Below, in pieces: positions 61,638 to 64,000 of a stretch of 64,000 nucleotides of DNA. Numbering within the stretch: the first letter of the stretch is position 1; each line of letters begins with the position of its first letter. The stretch is taken from positions 62,001 to 126,000 of the forward strand of contig NZ_JAFKJN010000023.1 in assembly GCF_017305915.1 (NCBI RefSeq). The letters run 5' to 3'. This DNA is from Reyranella sp. (GTDB taxonomy: Bacteria; Pseudomonadota; Alphaproteobacteria; Reyranellales; Reyranellaceae). A program made the translations under genes and the position numbers. Under the pieces are notes generated by a model. It saw nothing but the letters and a program-made list of their open reading frames with translations, made no database searches and had not been told where the DNA came from.

Positions 61638-63044
61638 TCAGCGCTCCACGGCCTTGCGTTCGGCCTCGGTCTTGGGCAGCGAGGCGAGCTCGGCCAGCGT
61701 GATCGGCTTCACCGGCGGGCGCAGGCGGTAGTAGCCGACTTCCTGTGGCGTCGAACGCCGCTGCTCGGCGATCAGCTCGGTGATGGTGAGGCCGCACAGC
61801 CGGCCCTGGCACGGCCCCATGCCGCAGCGCAGGAAGGCCTTCATCTGGTTCGGGCCCTCGCAGCCGAGATCGGCGGTATCGCGCACCTGCTTCGCCGTCA
61901 CCTCCTCGCAGCGGCAGGCGATGGTGTCGCCGACCGGCCGCCGGAACGACGGCGCCGGCTGATAGAGCGCATCGAGGAAGGCGCGGCCCATCTCCTCGCG
62001 GGCCAGCGTCTGGCGCATCATCTGCATATTGGGCACCGTCGCGCCGGGCTTCAGTGTTTGGATGACGGCTAGCGCCGCGATGCGCCCGCGCTCGGCTGCG
62101 GCCGTGCCACCGGCGATGCCCGCGCCGTCGCCGGCAACCGCGATGCCGTGCACCGAAGTGCCGAAATCGGCGTCGACCGCAGGTTCGAAGCAAAGCTGGC
62201 GGCCGTTCCAGCGGTGCGCCACACCCGCCGCCATGGCGAGGTTCACGTTGGGCACCACGCCGTGATGCAGCAGCAGCAGGTCGGCCGTCATGCGCCGCTC
62301 GCCCGTGCCGGTCGCGAACACGACCTCGGCGAGCTTGTCCTTGCCGTGCGCCACGATGCGATGGGCGGCGATCACCGGCACTTTGGCCTTGACCTCGCGC
62401 AGCAGCGCCAGACCCTTCGACCAGTAGGGCGACAGGGCGAAGTCCGGCAGGTGCATCGCCGCCTTCAGCCAGTTGATGCGCGGCGTCGTGTCGAGGATCG
62501 CCTCGATCCCGGCACCGGCGCGCAGGAGCTGCGCCGCCAGCAGCCAGAGCAACGGCCCGCAGCCCGCTATGATCGTGCGGCCGGTCGGCACCAGCCCCTG
62601 CGCCTTCAGCGCAGTCTGGGCGGCACCCGCGGTCATCACGCCCGGCAGGGTCCAGCCGGGAATCGGGAACGGCCGCTCCATCGAGCCGGTCGCTACGATC
62701 ACCCGTTGCGCCTGGATCATGCGAGCCTGTCCCGAGATCGAGACGCCGACCAGCCGGTTGGGATCGAGGCTCCAAACCGTGGCGCCGTTGACGATGGTGG
62801 CGCCGCTCGCCCTGGCCTCGGACGCGAGCGCCGCGCCTGCCCAATAGTCCTCGCCGAGGATGGCGCGGTTGCGGACCGGCGTGGTGCCGATGCCGCGATA
62901 GATCTGGCCGCCGACGCCGGGGTTCTCGTCGAACAGCACGGTCTGCACGCCGGCCTTGGCCGCGAGCGCTGCTGCGGCAAGGCCAGCCGGGCCGCCGCCG
63001 ATCACGACCAGCTCGTAGGACGACGCGAGATCGGAGGCGTTCAT
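61638..63044 (-). CDS. Pyridine nucleotide-disulfide-type FAD protein with BFD [2Fe-2S] domain (HcnB/OoxA-like)
   Basis: 468 residues. FAD motif LVVIGGGPAGLAAAALAAKAG; second dinucleotide fold TGRTIIAGCGPLLWLLAAQL; central IVATGSMERPFPIPGW; and near the C-terminus a BFD-like cluster site with C-x-C (ACRCEEVT) and CGMGPCQGRLCG. This is the large electron-transfer subunit of HcnABC/OoxAB/hydroxyproline-dehydrogenase complexes. The start at 63044 overlaps the stop of the small ferredoxin gene by 4 bases. Confidence 0.93.
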   Translation of the reverse strand: MNASDLASSYELVVIGGGPAGLAAAALAAKAGVQTVLFDENPGVGGQIYRGIGTTPVRNRAILGEDYWAGAALASEARASGATIVNGATVWSLDPNRLVGVSISGQARMIQAQRVIVATGSMERPFPIPGWTLPGVMTAGAAQTALKAQGLVPTGRTIIAGCGPLLWLLAAQLLRAGAGIEAILDTTPRINWLKAAMHLPDFALSPYWSKGLALLREVKAKVPVIAAHRIVAHGKDKLAEVVFATGTGERRMTADLLLLHHGVVPNVNLAMAAGVAHRWNGRQLCFEPAVDADFGTSVHGIAVAGDGAGIAGGTAAAERGRIAALAVIQTLKPGATVPNMQMMRQTLAREEMGRAFLDALYQPAPSFRRPVGDTIACRCEEVTAKQVRDTADLGCEGPNQMKAFLRCGMGPCQGRLCGLTITELIAEQRRSTPQEVGYYRLRPPVKPITLAELASLPKTEAERKAVER

Positions 63045-63334
63045 CGGCCGGCCTCGCGCTTGCCGAGCTGGGTTTCGACCGCCATGCCTTCGCGCACCTC
63101 GATCAGGCAGGCCTGGCGGCTGCCGACGCCGTCGATGGCGACCAGGCAGTCGAAGCACACGCCCATCAGGCAGTACGGCGCGCGCGGCGATTCGGTCACA
63201 GGCGTGGTTCGGAAATGCTCGACGCCCGCCGCCAACATGGCGCCGGCCACCGTGTCGCCGGCGCGGGCACGGATCGGCTTGCCGTCGACCTTGAGCGAGA
63301 CCGTCGCGCCGGTGTCATCCAGCCGCTTGAACAT
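63041..63334 (-). CDS. Small [2Fe-2S] ferredoxin-like subunit (HcnA/OoxX-like)
   Basis: 97 residues with a GGAGG site before ATG 63334. The plant-type ferredoxin fold is shown by VDGKPIRARAGDTVAGAMLA, the cysteine set in YCLMGVCFDCLVAIDG and a final Cys in SRQACLIEV. It carries electrons between the flavin subunits of the dehydrogenase complex. It overlaps the end of the upstream DAO gene by 20 bases and the next gene by 4, showing tight coupling. Confidence 0.92.
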   Translation of the reverse strand: MFKRLDDTGATVSLKVDGKPIRARAGDTVAGAMLAAGVEHFRTTPVTESPRAPYCLMGVCFDCLVAIDGVGSRQACLIEVREGMAVETQLGKREAGR

Positions 63335-64000
63335 GGAACCTCCGCGCGCTGAAGGGAGCGACCAGCGCCTTGTCGAGCGCACCGCGGGCGATCATCGGCG
63401 CCACGGTCAGCGCGTGATTGGCGCACAGCGTCACGCCGGAATGGCAGCACAGCACGAAGGCGCCGGGATGGCTCTCCGATTCGTCGTAGATCGGGAAGCC
63501 GTCCTGGGTCATTACCCGGATCGCGCTCCAGGTACGCACCACGTTGACGTTGGCGAGCAGCGGGAACTGGCGCACCGCGCGCTCGGCCTCGGTCGAGCTG
63601 ACGCCGATCGTCAGGCCGCTCGGATCGGTGCTCTCCTCCTTCGAATCGCCGATCATCACCGTGCCCTCGTCGGTCTGGCGCAGGGTGACCACGGGATAGT
63701 CGAGGAACGGCCGCAGCCGCTCGGTCACCACGATCTGCCCGCGCTCGGGCCGCATCGGCGCCTCCAGCCCGACCATCGGCGCCAGCCGCATGTTGGCGTT
63801 GCCGGCGGCGAGCGCGACCTTGGCCGCGCGCACCTCGCCCTTGGCGGTGTGCAGGCGGAACTCGCCGCCTTCCCTGGTGATGGTCTCGACCCGATGGCTC
63901 GGCAGGTAGGTCACGCCGCGCGCGTTGATCGCGGTGTGCAGGGTGCGGAACAGGCGCAGGGAATTCACATGGCCGTCGAGCGAGCAGTAGCTCGCCCCGA
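63315..64000 (-). CDS. FAD-dependent oxidoreductase, DAO family, C-terminal part (5' end outside window)
   Basis: The frame is open to the right edge of the window: 227 residues are visible, lacking the N-terminal FAD-binding motif. Present are CSLDGHVNSLRLFRTLHTAI, VRAAKVALAAGNANMRLAPM, MRPERGQIVVTERLRPFLDY, MIGDSKEESTDPSGLTIG and a C-terminal CCHSGVTLCANHALTVAP FAD strand. It is a second DAO-type subunit, distinct from 60525-61637. It starts the visible operon and would supply an alternative or additional substrate-oxidising subunit. Confidence 0.92.
   Translation of the reverse strand, partial: GASYCSLDGHVNSLRLFRTLHTAINARGVTYLPSHRVETITREGGEFRLHTAKGEVRAAKVALAAGNANMRLAPMVGLEAPMRPERGQIVVTERLRPFLDYPVVTLRQTDEGTVMIGDSKEESTDPSGLTIGVSSTEAERAVRQFPLLANVNVVRTWSAIRVMTQDGFPIYDESESHPGAFVLCCHSGVTLCANHALTVAPMIARGALDKALVAPFSARRFHVQAAG

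Overview
The window is 64 kb of high-GC DNA with dense genes, short gaps and many 4-nt start/stop overlaps. No rRNA, tRNA, CRISPR array, prophage or transposase is visible. The gene families (NitT/TauT, dipeptide-type and Bug-type binding proteins, MHS-type MFS transporter, class III ring-cleavage dioxygenase, many SDR, crotonase, acyl-CoA ligase and 2-oxoglutarate oxygenase genes) and the small palindromic intergenic repeats fit a soil or freshwater alphaproteobacterium (Hyphomicrobiales/Rhodospirillales-like). This assignment is inference from content only. Both ends cut through genes.

1-13.9 kb: the 3' part of an SDR gene; a leftward operon of a NitT/TauT-type ABC transporter plus an alpha/beta hydrolase; a 2OG-Fe dioxygenase; a LigA/LigB-type extradiol dioxygenase with a divergent LysR regulator; an SDR; an enolase-superfamily enzyme; then a rightward run of hydrolase, 2OG oxygenase, a dipeptide-type binding protein broken by one in-frame amber codon, and an MHS-type transporter. 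15.1-20.1 kb (leftward): a crotonase lacking both canonical catalytic glutamates, a persulfide-dioxygenase/rhodanese fusion, an aldo-keto reductase and a large MscS channel.

20.2-33 kb: two paralogous acyl-CoA ligases bracket a translationally coupled trio (2OG oxygenase, glyoxalase-fold protein, mandelate-racemase-like enzyme). Then come a cupin, an EamA exporter and RidA pair opposite a WYL regulator with a clear inverted-repeat operator, a TauD-type dioxygenase, a metallo-beta-lactamase-fold enzyme, a DHFR-fold protein, a DUF1761 membrane protein, and an amidase with a small secreted protein. 33-39.3 kb: a Bug-family binding protein, a fadJ-like bifunctional beta-oxidation enzyme followed by its thiolase, a pRiA4b ORF-3-like protein, and a MarR regulator divergent from a tandem-DUF1428 protein across a compact double promoter.

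39.6-49.6 kb: a complete dipeptide-type ABC importer operon (two permeases, two ATPases) with four different binding proteins, three in tandem at the front and one at the end. 49.9-56.4 kb (leftward): a DsbA-fold isomerase, an acyl-CoA-dehydrogenase-like flavoprotein, a sugar-type ABC importer with no ATPase gene nearby, and an FMN alpha-hydroxyacid dehydrogenase. 56.5-59.3 kb: two paralogous GNAT acetyltransferases around a PhyH-type oxygenase, then a GST. 59.3-64 kb (leftward): an HcnABC/OoxAB-like amine or imino-acid dehydrogenase operon with two DAO-type subunits and an SGNH membrane protein.

Overall the region looks like catabolic and transport cassettes for carboxylates, acyl-CoAs, aromatics and amino-acid derivatives. 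Several families of dispersed palindromes lie between genes; one pair of intergenic elements shares a conserved core plus a DnaA-box-like 9-mer.
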